From contig NZ_CP119989.1 in NCBI RefSeq assembly GCF_029338555.1, positions 1,178,001 to 1,242,000 on the forward strand: a stretch of DNA of 64,000 nt, written 5' to 3'. Shown here piece after piece: positions 25,384 through 33,497 of the stretch. The notes below the pieces were generated by a model. The model was not told the DNA's origin. It saw nothing but the letters and a program-made list of their open reading frames with translations, and searched no databases. The first letter of the stretch is position 1, and each line of letters starts with the position of its first letter. This stretch comes from Halobaculum marinum (GTDB lineage: Archaea; Halobacteriota; Halobacteria; Halobacteriales; Haloferacaceae). The position numbers and the translations under genes are program-made.

Positions 25384-26627
25384 ACGACCGACCGCTCCAG
25401 TACGGCGGCGAGCCGCTCCCGACGCCGTCGCTGTTCGACCGCGTGCGCGACTACCTGTCGCGAGGGCCGCGTCACGAAGAACTGCTCGCGTCGGCCGACA
25501 TCCGCATCGGCGTCTCGGGCATCCGCGGGAAGTCGTCGACGTCGAAACAGCTCGGTCAGATCCTCGGCGAGCGCGGCTACGACACGTACACGAAGGTCAC
25601 CGGTGACCACCCGACTTCCTACCACAACGGCCGGGAGATCCCGATCCGCCGCTCGGGGCCGCGCGTGACGCTGTACGAGAACATCGACCTGATCCGCGAG
25701 TACGTCCCGCAACTCGCCGTGACCGACCCCGACGACGCGGTCGTCATGGAGAATCAGGCGATCACCGAGTACACGATGCGGATGGTGAACGAGCGCTTCC
25801 TGAAGCCCGACGTGCTCGTGTTCTGTAACGTCCGCCAGGACCACAACGACACGCTCGGTGCGGACCGGCAGACGATCGCCCGGTCGTTCGCCCGGGCGGT
25901 GCCCGAGGGCTGTCACGTGATCAGCGGCGAACAGCACGAGGTGATCCACGACTACCTCCGTGCAGAGATCGAGAAGCGCGGTGCGACCATCGAGCAGGTC
26001 GTGATCCCCGAGCGCCACCGGGGCCTCATCGGGGCGGAGACGATCCACGCCATCGACCACACGCTCCGGCACATCGGCGAGGAGCCGCTGCCCGCCGAGC
26101 GCGCCGACGAGATGCTCGACGCCATCCAGCCAGAGTGGGCACACCTCCCCGTCGGGCGGGTGTTCAACGCCGCGAAGGTGAACGAGATCGAGTCGACGGA
26201 GCTGTTCCGCCGCGCACTCGTCGAGGGCGACGACGACGAGTCGGTCCCGGTCGTCGGCGAGCCACCGGCCGACGAGCCCGAGCGGGTGCTCCCGTTCGTG
26301 TTCCTCCGCCGCGACCGCCGTGGCCGGACGGCGTCGTTCGTCGAGTACGTGAACGTGCTCGCCGAGCGGGACCTGATCGACCGCGTCCACGTCGGCGGCG
26401 CCTACACCGGCGTGTTCGCCCGCAACGTCGACGTGCCCGCCGTCGAACACGACACTGACGACACATCCGCCGACGAGGTGCTCGACGCGCTCCTCGCGGA
26501 GGACTTGCCGGTGATGTTCATGGCGAACACGGTGGACCCGTTCATGCGCGCGTTGACCGCCGAAGTGGAGCACCGCGAGCGCGAGGCGCGCGGTGAGGAG
26601 CCGGTCGCGCCGCTCCCCGACTACTGA
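25380..26627 (+). CDS. pgsB: poly-gamma-glutamate synthase ligase PgsB/CapB-like
   Basis: The 415-residue Mur-ligase-type ATP-dependent ligase has the nucleotide loop GVSGIRGKSST (residues 44-54), and later VMENQAITEY and CNVRQDHNDTLG, which are CapB hallmarks. It would add glutamate units through gamma-amide bonds. The GTG start at 25380 overlaps the pgsC stop by 4 nt. No capA/pgsA-like or capD gene is within the window. Extracellular polyglutamate is known from some haloarchaea, where it aids water and salt retention. Confidence 0.9.
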   Translation: MNDRPLQYGGEPLPTPSLFDRVRDYLSRGPRHEELLASADIRIGVSGIRGKSSTSKQLGQILGERGYDTYTKVTGDHPTSYHNGREIPIRRSGPRVTLYENIDLIREYVPQLAVTDPDDAVVMENQAITEYTMRMVNERFLKPDVLVFCNVRQDHNDTLGADRQTIARSFARAVPEGCHVISGEQHEVIHDYLRAEIEKRGATIEQVVIPERHRGLIGAETIHAIDHTLRHIGEEPLPAERADEMLDAIQPEWAHLPVGRVFNAAKVNEIESTELFRRALVEGDDDESVPVVGEPPADEPERVLPFVFLRRDRRGRTASFVEYVNVLAERDLIDRVHVGGAYTGVFARNVDVPAVEHDTDDTSADEVLDALLAEDLPVMFMANTVDPFMRALTAEVEHREREARGEEPVAPLPDY

Positions 26628-26631
26628 CTCC

Positions 26632-27444
26632 CTACCGGCCTTCGAACTCCGGTTGGCGCTTGTCGGTGAACGCGTCGACGCCCTCGGTGTGGTCCTCGGA
26701 CTCCAACACGGCCGCCTGCGCGCCGGCCTCGTGTTCGATCGCCTCGCCGAGCGTCGCGAACTCCGAACGGATGAGCCGCTTGGAGGTGCGCAGGGCGACG
26801 GTCGGCCCCGACGCGATGCGGTCGACCAGCATCGAGAACTTCGCGTCGAACTGGTCGTCCGGGACGGCGTGGTTGACGACGCCCAACTCCTCGGCGCGTT
26901 CGGCGCTGAGGAGCTCCTCGGTGTACACGAGTTCCTTCGCGACGTTCTCGCCGACGAGTTTCGGGAGGAGGTAGGAGGTGCCCGAGTCGACGGCGAGGCC
27001 GACCTCGCGGAAGCCGAACCCGATCTGGGCGTCCTCGTGGAGCGCGGTCACGTCGCAGGCGATGGCGAGGTTCGCGCCCGCGCCGAACGCCGCGCCGTCG
27101 ACCCGCGCGACGGTGGGGAACTCGCACTCGTACAGTCGCTTCACACAGCGGCCGATGTCCTGGATGACGTGCCGGACCGCGTGGTCGACGGGCGCGTCGG
27201 AGTCCTGTCGCTCCAGCATCGACGAGATGTCCCCGCCCGCACAGAACGCCGGCCCTGCCCCCTCGACGACGACACAGCGGGTGTCGCCACCTTCGATGTC
27301 GTCGAGGGCGGCCTCGATGCCGTCGGTCATCGCGACCGACAAGGCGTTGCGCTTGTCGGGGTTGTTCAGTCGGATCGTCGCGACGCCGTCGTCGTCGCGT
27401 TCGAGGCGCACGATGCCGTCGGAGAACTCGGTGACGTCTGCCAT
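26632..27444 (-). CDS. enoyl-CoA hydratase/isomerase family protein
   Basis: The 270-residue crotonase has the oxyanion-hole segments GPAFCAGGDISSM and DGAAFGAGANLAIACD, and the second acidic region around GLAVDSGTSYLLPKLVG. It probably acts in fatty-acid or branched-chain acyl-CoA degradation. It is unlike MenB at 31875. Its stop lies 4 nt from the convergent pgsB stop. A TATA-like ccataaccc about 27 nt upstream suggests a leaderless transcript. Confidence 0.92.
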   Translation of the reverse strand: MADVTEFSDGIVRLERDDDGVATIRLNNPDKRNALSVAMTDGIEAALDDIEGGDTRCVVVEGAGPAFCAGGDISSMLERQDSDAPVDHAVRHVIQDIGRCVKRLYECEFPTVARVDGAAFGAGANLAIACDVTALHEDAQIGFGFREVGLAVDSGTSYLLPKLVGENVAKELVYTEELLSAERAEELGVVNHAVPDDQFDAKFSMLVDRIASGPTVALRTSKRLIRSEFATLGEAIEHEAGAQAAVLESEDHTEGVDAFTDKRQPEFEGR

Positions 27445-27536
27445 ACCGGGGCGTCGGCGCCCCGGGTTATGGCCGTTTCCCCGTCACGTCGCGGGCGTCG
27501 ACGCGGCGGTCGGGCGGTCGGCCCTCGTCGGTCCGC

Positions 27537-29093
27537 CTACTCGCCGCGCAGTTCGAACTTCTGGACCTTCCCGGTCGTCGTCCGCGGCAGTTCCTCCACG
27601 AACTCTACCTGGCGCGGGTGTTTGTACTCCGCGAGGTTGTCGAGGCAGTACTGTTTGATCGCGTCGGGCGTCACGTCCGTGCCTGGCTTGGGGACGATGA
27701 ACGCCTTCACCGTCTCGCCGCGCCGGTCGTCCGGGATGCCGACGACCGCGGCGTCGGCGACCGCCTCGTGCTCGAACAACAACTCCTCGACCTCGCGCGG
27801 GTAGACGTTGTACCCGGCGGTGTTGATCATGTGCTTCTCGCGGTCGACGATGTAGAAGTAGCCGTCCGCGTCGTGGTAGCCGATGTCGCCGGTGTGGAAC
27901 CAGCGCTTGCCGTCCCACTCGGTGAACACCTCCTCGTTGGCGTCCGGGCGGTTGTGGTACCCCTGCATCACGTTCGGCCCGCTGACGACGACCTCACCCG
28001 TGATGTCGTCGAGGTCGACGTCCTCCTCGTCGACGGGCCCCTCGTCGACCGGCGGCACCTGCTCGAAGTCGTGGTCGACGATCATCGCCGAGACGCCCGG
28101 CAGCGTCTTGCCGATGGAGCCGACCCGACGGCCCTTCCCGGGTGTGTTGAAGTGGGTGACCGGGCTGGTCTCGGTGAGACCGTACCCCTCGTAGATCTTC
28201 GCGTCGAACAGCTCTTCGAAGCGGCGCAACACTTCGACGGGGATGCCCGACCCGCCGACGCCACACAGCCGGAGGCTGGAGAGGTCGCGGTCGGCGGCGT
28301 CGGGCTGGTTGATCATGTCGTTGTACATCGCGGGCACCCCGTGCATCATCGTCAGTTCGGCCGACTCGATGAGGTCGAACGCCTGCTGGGCGTCCCACGC
28401 GGGGAGCGGGTAGTACGCGCCGCCGTCGAACAGCGTCGCGTTCATCACGACGGTCATGCCGTAGATGTGGAACAGCGGGAGCACGCCCAGCTGTCTGTCG
28501 TCGGTCGAGATGCCGCCGGGTACGAGCGACGCGGACATCTCCGCGTTCGACGCGAGGTTGTCGTGGGTGAGGAGGACACCCTTCGGCGTCCCCGTCGTCC
28601 CGGAGGTGTACGGCTGACACGCGATGTCGTCGTCCGCGCGGTCGACTGTGTCGAACTCGGGGGCGCCGACGAACTCCTCGAAGGAGACGGTTCCCTCGAC
28701 GGCCTCGCCGACCGTGACGACGGTGTGGACGTCCGTGTCGTCGCGTACCTCCGCGACGTGGCCCGCGAGGTCGGGGAGCGTGACCACCACCTCGGCGCCG
28801 GAGTCGGAGAGCATGTGCTTGATCTCTCGGGCCTTGTACTGCGGGTTCATCGGGACGACGACCCCGCCCGCGCGTAGCGTGCCGTGGAACCCGACCACGA
28901 ACTGCGGGAGGTTCGGCAGATAGATGCCGACCCGCCCGCCGGCCTCGACGCCGGCGTCGGCCAGTCCGGACGCGAACGCGCCGGTCTGCCCCCACAGCTC
29001 CCGGTACGTGATGTCGGTGCCCTTGAACGAGACGGCGGTCTCGTCGGGGTGTTCCTCGACGGTCGAACCGACGTGCGTGACGAGGTTTGTCAT
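27537..29093 (-). CDS. acyl-CoA synthetase (AMP-forming), medium/long-chain fatty acid type
   Basis: The 518-residue ANL-family ligase has YTSGTTGTPKG (ATP loop), YGLTETSP, the hinge-adjacent HTGDIGYHDADGY and the C-terminal catalytic lysine in TTTGKVQK. It activates carboxylic acids to acyl-CoA through an acyl-AMP. Length and the MNPQYKAREI region fit fatty-acid ligases better than MenE. It is divergent from the halocyanin gene and lies upstream of the enoyl-CoA hydratase on the same strand, consistent with beta-oxidation. Confidence 0.93.
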   Translation of the reverse strand: MTNLVTHVGSTVEEHPDETAVSFKGTDITYRELWGQTGAFASGLADAGVEAGGRVGIYLPNLPQFVVGFHGTLRAGGVVVPMNPQYKAREIKHMLSDSGAEVVVTLPDLAGHVAEVRDDTDVHTVVTVGEAVEGTVSFEEFVGAPEFDTVDRADDDIACQPYTSGTTGTPKGVLLTHDNLASNAEMSASLVPGGISTDDRQLGVLPLFHIYGMTVVMNATLFDGGAYYPLPAWDAQQAFDLIESAELTMMHGVPAMYNDMINQPDAADRDLSSLRLCGVGGSGIPVEVLRRFEELFDAKIYEGYGLTETSPVTHFNTPGKGRRVGSIGKTLPGVSAMIVDHDFEQVPPVDEGPVDEEDVDLDDITGEVVVSGPNVMQGYHNRPDANEEVFTEWDGKRWFHTGDIGYHDADGYFYIVDREKHMINTAGYNVYPREVEELLFEHEAVADAAVVGIPDDRRGETVKAFIVPKPGTDVTPDAIKQYCLDNLAEYKHPRQVEFVEELPRTTTGKVQKFELRGE

Positions 29094-29222
29094 GCCAATA
29101 TCCCGGAAGGACGGTCGCGGCTAAAGTCTTTCCCGGACGTTCACGTAGGTCGGCGCAGTCACGCGACCACGGGGGCGACCGAAGTCGGTGGCGTCAAAGC
29201 CCGCCGGCCCCTACCGTCGTCG

Positions 29223-29702
29223 ATGAGCGACCCCCTCCGATCCGACGCGACCGCAGACGCGACGGGGCTCACCCGCAGACGACTGCTCGCGACCGTCGGC
29301 GCCGGCGGCGCCGCGGCGCTGGCCGGGTGTTCCGGCGGCGGCGCGCAGACCGAGTCCGGTCCGTACGACGGCTACCTCGCGGACGCCGCCGGCTTCGACG
29401 GCGAGGTCGTCGACCGGACCGGCGCCGACGAGGTGACCGTCGCCGTCGGTGCCGGCGACGGCTTCGGGTTCGACCCAGCCGCGGTGCGCGTGTCTCCCGG
29501 CACGACCATCGTCTGGGAGTGGACCGGGATGGGCAGCCGACACAACGTCGCCGCCGAGGACGGCAGCTTTGGAAGCCAGTACTACGCCTCCGAGGGGCAG
29601 ACGTACTCCCGCGAGTTCACCGACGCGGGCGTGGTCAAGTACTACTGCGACCCGCACCGCAACCTCGGCATGGTCGGCGTCGTCGAGGTCGTCGACGAGT
29701 AG
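29223..29702 (+). CDS. halocyanin, blue-copper lipoprotein
   Basis: The 159-residue protein has a Tat signal (TRRRLLATVG) and lipobox LAGC with C36. A plastocyanin-type domain follows, with copper ligands in SRHNV (His) and YYCDPHRNLGM (Cys, His, Met). It carries electrons on the outer face of the membrane, attached by a lipid. The start at 29223 gives a normal signal peptide. It is convergent with menC. Confidence 0.95.
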   Translation: MSDPLRSDATADATGLTRRRLLATVGAGGAAALAGCSGGGAQTESGPYDGYLADAAGFDGEVVDRTGADEVTVAVGAGDGFGFDPAAVRVSPGTTIVWEWTGMGSRHNVAAEDGSFGSQYYASEGQTYSREFTDAGVVKYYCDPHRNLGMVGVVEVVDE

Positions 29703-29742
29703 CCCACCTCGCGTGTCCGGGTAGCTCGTCTTCTGCCGCCCC

Positions 29743-30864
29743 CTATCGGTTCTGCACGCCGTCGAACGCGTCGCCCGCGACGCCGGGACCCGCCGGAACG
29801 GTGATCCGACCGGCGTCGACCGGGGCAGGGTCGTCGTCGACCACGTCCCGCTCCAGTAGGGCACCCGTCGCGAGGCCGTGGGCACGGTCGTCGCCGCCGG
29901 GCACCGCCGCGGCGACGTGGACCGCGGCGGTCCGTGCGACCGCCCCGTCGATGGTCGTCGTCACCACCGTGTCGACGCCGCGGTCGCGGAGGTCGCGAGC
30001 GACTGCGACGGTTTCGCCAGGGCCACCGAGCGCCATCGGTTTCAACACCGCCACGTCCGCGTACTCCTCGATCGGGTCGGGCCACTCGGCGGTGCTGGCG
30101 GGGGTGTTCACCGTCTCGTCGACCGCGATGGCGACGCCGCGACCGCGGAGCGCGCGCAGCGCCTCGTGGTCGGCGGCGGGGACGGGCTGTTCGAGGTACT
30201 CCAGCCCGACATCGGCGAGTGCGTCGACCGCACGCTCTGCCTCCTCGCGGCCCCACGCACCGTTCGCGTCGGCCCGGAGTGCCACGTCGTCGCCCACGGC
30301 GTCTCGGACCGCCCGCAGACGCTCGGTATCCTCGTCCACGGGTCGCGCGCCGACCTTGCACTTCAGGCAGTCGAAGCCCTCGCTCACGGCCGACTCTGCG
30401 GCGGCGACGGTGGCGGCGACCGAGCCGTCGCCGACGGTGGCGTTGACTCGGACCGACTCGGCTGGGTCACCGCCATCGGCGGTCGCCGCCGCGAGCGCCT
30501 GCGACAGCGTGACCCCGTCGCGCCGCGCCCGCGCGTCGGCGCTCGCGAGCGACAGCGCGTGCCTCGCGGCGGGCGGCAGGTCGTCGAGCGCGACCGCACC
30601 CCCCGTCGCGACCGTCTCGCGGGCGTCGGCGAGCGCGTGCCGACAGTCCTCGACAGACTCGGTCCACGGCGGTAGCGGGGCCGCCTCGCCGATCCCGCGG
30701 CACGGCGACCCGTCGGCGAACGCGCCGGTGAGGCCGACGAGGAACACCGGTCGCTCGTCGATCTCACCGGTCGCGGTGCCGAGCGGCGAGCGAAGCGGCA
30801 GCGACCGCTCGGTGACGGTCACGCGCACGTCGTCGGGCGTCGGAACGTCGTCCGCGGGCGCCAT
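29743..30864 (-). CDS. menC: o-succinylbenzoate synthase
   Basis: The 373-residue enolase-superfamily enzyme dehydrates SHCHC to o-succinylbenzoate in menaquinone synthesis. The KxK acid/base pair lies in CLKCKVG, metal ligands are in RADANGAW and EYLEQP, and VDETV carries the next Asp. Its ATG shares one base with the menA stop (TGATG), giving tight coupling. Length is typical. Confidence 0.93.
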   Translation of the reverse strand: MAPADDVPTPDDVRVTVTERSLPLRSPLGTATGEIDERPVFLVGLTGAFADGSPCRGIGEAAPLPPWTESVEDCRHALADARETVATGGAVALDDLPPAARHALSLASADARARRDGVTLSQALAAATADGGDPAESVRVNATVGDGSVAATVAAAESAVSEGFDCLKCKVGARPVDEDTERLRAVRDAVGDDVALRADANGAWGREEAERAVDALADVGLEYLEQPVPAADHEALRALRGRGVAIAVDETVNTPASTAEWPDPIEEYADVAVLKPMALGGPGETVAVARDLRDRGVDTVVTTTIDGAVARTAAVHVAAAVPGGDDRAHGLATGALLERDVVDDDPAPVDAGRITVPAGPGVAGDAFDGVQNR

Positions 30865-31811
30865 CAGATCGCCAGTCCGAGCGCGAACAGCGCGGCGAAC
30901 GCCGCGAGCAGCTTCCCGGTGCGCTCTAGCGCCGGATTGAGTGCCTCGCCCGCGGTCTCGGTCAGCACCGTCCGCGTCAGCGGCACGGCCAGCGGGAGCG
31001 TCACCAGCGGGAGCAGCGTCGTGAGGTCGCCCGTCGACAGCCAGAACACGACCGGAATCGTGTACGCCATGCCGAGCAGGAGGACGAACTGCGCCCGTGA
31101 GAAGCCGTAGCCGAACCGCACCGTGAGCGTGTTCTTGCCCGTCTCGGCGTCCTCCTCCCTGTCACGGAGGTTGTTCACGACGAGGATGTCCGTCGAGATG
31201 GCCGCGATCGGCAGGGCGGCGACGAGCGCCGCGAGCGGGACGAGTTCGGGGCCTGGCACGAGCGTGAGAAACGCCACCCCAGCCTCCGCCGCGGCCTGCA
31301 CGTAGTAGGTGCCCGTGACGGCGACGAGGCCGAAGAACACGAACACGAACACGTCGCCGAGGCCGTGGTACGCGAGCGGGTACGGGCCGCCGGTGTAGGC
31401 GACGCCCATCGCCACCGAGACGAGGCCGACGATCATGATGGGGAGGCCCGCGACGGCGACGAGGTACGCCCCGACGACGATGGCCGCGAGGAAGGTGAGC
31501 CACATCGCGCGCTTCACCTCCGCCGGTTCGATGAGTCCGCCCGCGGTGACGCGGGTGAACCCCTCTCGATCCGCTGTGTCGGCGCCCTTCTCGGCGTCGT
31601 AGTAGTCGTTCGCGAAGTTCGTCCCGATCTGGATCAGCGCCGCGCCGACGAGCGCGACCAGCGCAGGCAGCGGCGCGAACACGCCGTCGCGGACCGCGAG
31701 GCCCGTGCCGACGAGGACTGGGGCGAGCGCCGCCGGCATCGTCTGCGGCCGCGCGGCTATCACCCACGCCTGCCGTCTGGAGATGTCTGCCTGACTCGTC
31801 TCCGTACTCAT
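30864..31811 (-). CDS. menA: 1,4-dihydroxy-2-naphthoate polyprenyltransferase
   Basis: The 315-residue UbiA-family membrane prenyltransferase has about nine helices. The first Asp motif is NFANDYYDAEKG, and the second is NNLRDREEDAETGKNTL. It attaches the isoprenoid tail to DHNA to give demethylmenaquinone. It lies between menB (63 nt upstream) and menC (overlapping). Confidence 0.95.
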   Translation of the reverse strand: MSTETSQADISRRQAWVIAARPQTMPAALAPVLVGTGLAVRDGVFAPLPALVALVGAALIQIGTNFANDYYDAEKGADTADREGFTRVTAGGLIEPAEVKRAMWLTFLAAIVVGAYLVAVAGLPIMIVGLVSVAMGVAYTGGPYPLAYHGLGDVFVFVFFGLVAVTGTYYVQAAAEAGVAFLTLVPGPELVPLAALVAALPIAAISTDILVVNNLRDREEDAETGKNTLTVRFGYGFSRAQFVLLLGMAYTIPVVFWLSTGDLTTLLPLVTLPLAVPLTRTVLTETAGEALNPALERTGKLLAAFAALFALGLAI

Positions 31812-31874
31812 TGTCGGAGACTCGGGCGGGCGGGCTATGAAGGGTGGGCTTCGCGGTCCTCTGGCGTCGGCGGC

Positions 31875-32807
31875 CTAATAGTGCCAGGGGAACTGACTGA
31901 AGTCCTGCTCGCGCCCCTCCAAGAACGCGTCGCGGCCCTCCTGCGCCTCCGGCGTCATGTACGCCAGCCGCGTCGCCTCGCCCGCGAACACCTGCTGGCC
32001 GACCATGCCGTCGTCGGTCATGTTGAACGCGTACTTCAGCATCCGCATCGCCGTCGGCGACTTACTCGTCATCTCGTCGGCCCACTCCAACGCCACGTCC
32101 TCCAACTCCTCGTGGGGAATCGCCTCGTTCGCCATCCCCATGTCGACGGCCTCTTCGGCGGAGTACGTCTTCCCGCGGAAGAACACCTCGCGGGCCTTCT
32201 TCTGGCCGACCTGCTTCGCGAGGTACGCGGAGCCGAAGCCGCCGTCGAAACTCGCCACGTCGGGGTCCGTCTGGAGGAACTTCGCGTGCTCGTCGCTCGC
32301 GAGCGTGAGGTCGCAGACCACGTGCAGCGAGTGGCCGCCGCCGACCGCCCAGCCCGGAACCACGGCGACGACGGGCTTGGGCATGAAGCGGATGAGCCGC
32401 TGGACTTCGAGGATGTGGAGGCGGCCCGCCTTCGCCTCCCTGACCAACTCGTCGTCGGACTCGTCGGCCTCGTCGTCGTCGCGGTACTCGTACCCCGACT
32501 CGCCGCGGACGGACTGGTCGCCGCCCGAGCAGAACGCCCAGCCGCCGTCCTTCTCGGAGGGGCCGTTCCCGGTGAGGAGGACACAGCCGATATCGGCCCG
32601 CTTGCGGGCGTGGTCGAGCGCGGCGTACAGTTCGTCGACGGTGCCGGGGCGGAACGCGTTGCGTTTCTCCGGCCGGTCGAACGCGATTCGGACGGTCGGC
32701 GAGTCGACCGCTCGGTGGTAGGTGATGTCGTCGAACGCGTCGCTGCCGTCGACTGGCTCCCACTCGTCGGGGTCGAAGATGTCGGAGACGGTGTCCGTGT
32801 CGCTCAT
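31875..32807 (-). CDS. menB: 1,4-dihydroxy-2-naphthoyl-CoA synthase
   Basis: The 310-residue crotonase-fold enzyme cyclises o-succinylbenzoyl-CoA. Diagnostic segments are FDRPEKRNAFRP, WAFCSGGDQSVRGESGY (the MenB bicarbonate/oxyanion region), GWAVGGGHSLHVVCD and SFDGGFGS. An acidic insert follows EYRD and a late HWY motif lies at the C-terminus. A TATA-like element at 32831-32842 supports its own leaderless transcript. Confidence 0.96.
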   Translation of the reverse strand: MSDTDTVSDIFDPDEWEPVDGSDAFDDITYHRAVDSPTVRIAFDRPEKRNAFRPGTVDELYAALDHARKRADIGCVLLTGNGPSEKDGGWAFCSGGDQSVRGESGYEYRDDDEADESDDELVREAKAGRLHILEVQRLIRFMPKPVVAVVPGWAVGGGHSLHVVCDLTLASDEHAKFLQTDPDVASFDGGFGSAYLAKQVGQKKAREVFFRGKTYSAEEAVDMGMANEAIPHEELEDVALEWADEMTSKSPTAMRMLKYAFNMTDDGMVGQQVFAGEATRLAYMTPEAQEGRDAFLEGREQDFSQFPWHY

Positions 32808-32830
32808 ACCGACACACCGGTGGGCGGACT

Positions 32831-32842
32831 CAAATAGCTACC
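32831..32842 (-). promoter_or_regulatory. TATA box of menB
   Basis: On the minus strand it reads tagctatttg, centred about 27 nt upstream of the menB ATG at 32807. This is standard spacing for a leaderless haloarchaeal mRNA and suggests menB-menA-menC can be transcribed separately from menD. Confidence 0.5.
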
Positions 32843-32875
32843 CGGACGACCACGCTCGCGACGCCGTCGGCCGAC

Positions 32876-33403
32876 TCACCGCTCGCGCCGTCGTCGGTCG
32901 GTCCGGAGCGCGTACACGTCGCGGTAGCGCTGGTCAGGGTCCGGGCCGCTGATCGGGGCCGCCGCGAACGCGTCTGGGAAGGCGACGCCGGCGACGAACG
33001 CGAACGCGATGGTCACCGTCGTCAGCGCGGTCGCCGCGACGCCGCCGACGTACCAGCCAGCGACCGCCAGCGCGGAGACGGCGAGCACGACGCCGTTGTA
33101 GTAGAGCGCCCTGACCCACAGGCCGTTCGCGAGTCCCTGTGGCCACGGCGCGAACCGGGCGTCCCGGCGGTGGAGGCGGTCGTGGCGGACGAGCGCGAGG
33201 CCGACGAGGAACGCGAAGTACCCGAGGACGAGTGGGACCGAGGCGTCTCGGGGAACGTGTCGGATCGACACGAGCAGCGCGGGGAACGCGAGCAGTCCGT
33301 GTTCGATGAACGTGTCGAACAGGTCTTCGAGGAACCGCCCGACGGAGTCGTTGCCGCGGCGACTCGCGTGCCGGGCCGCCGCCTCTCCGTCGCCGTCGCT
33401 CAT
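32876..33403 (-). CDS. hypothetical four-helix membrane protein in the men cluster
   Basis: The 175-residue protein has a charged N-terminus (about 1-30), then predicted helices at about 35-50, 55-75, 95-120 and 122-148, and an Arg-rich tail. It lies between menD (94 nt) and menB (68 nt) on the same strand. No known menaquinone enzyme has this form. It could be an unrelated passenger or a membrane assembly factor for MenD/MenB. Confidence 0.7.
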   Translation of the reverse strand: MSDGDGEAAARHASRRGNDSVGRFLEDLFDTFIEHGLLAFPALLVSIRHVPRDASVPLVLGYFAFLVGLALVRHDRLHRRDARFAPWPQGLANGLWVRALYYNGVVLAVSALAVAGWYVGGVAATALTTVTIAFAFVAGVAFPDAFAAAPISGPDPDQRYRDVYALRTDRRRRER

Positions 33404-33497
33404 GGCCGAGCAGTCGTGACGGAGCCGTATAAACCTCGGTCGCTCGACGCGCAGGCACCGGCGTGGGCGGTCGCTGTGTCGCTGGTGCGCCAGCGCG

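Noticed and set aside
27537-29093. Acyl-CoA ligase as the missing MenE
   Set aside because: Length, motifs and pairing with an enoyl-CoA hydratase favour a fatty-acid ligase; it is also separated from the men genes by a halocyanin gene on the other strand.
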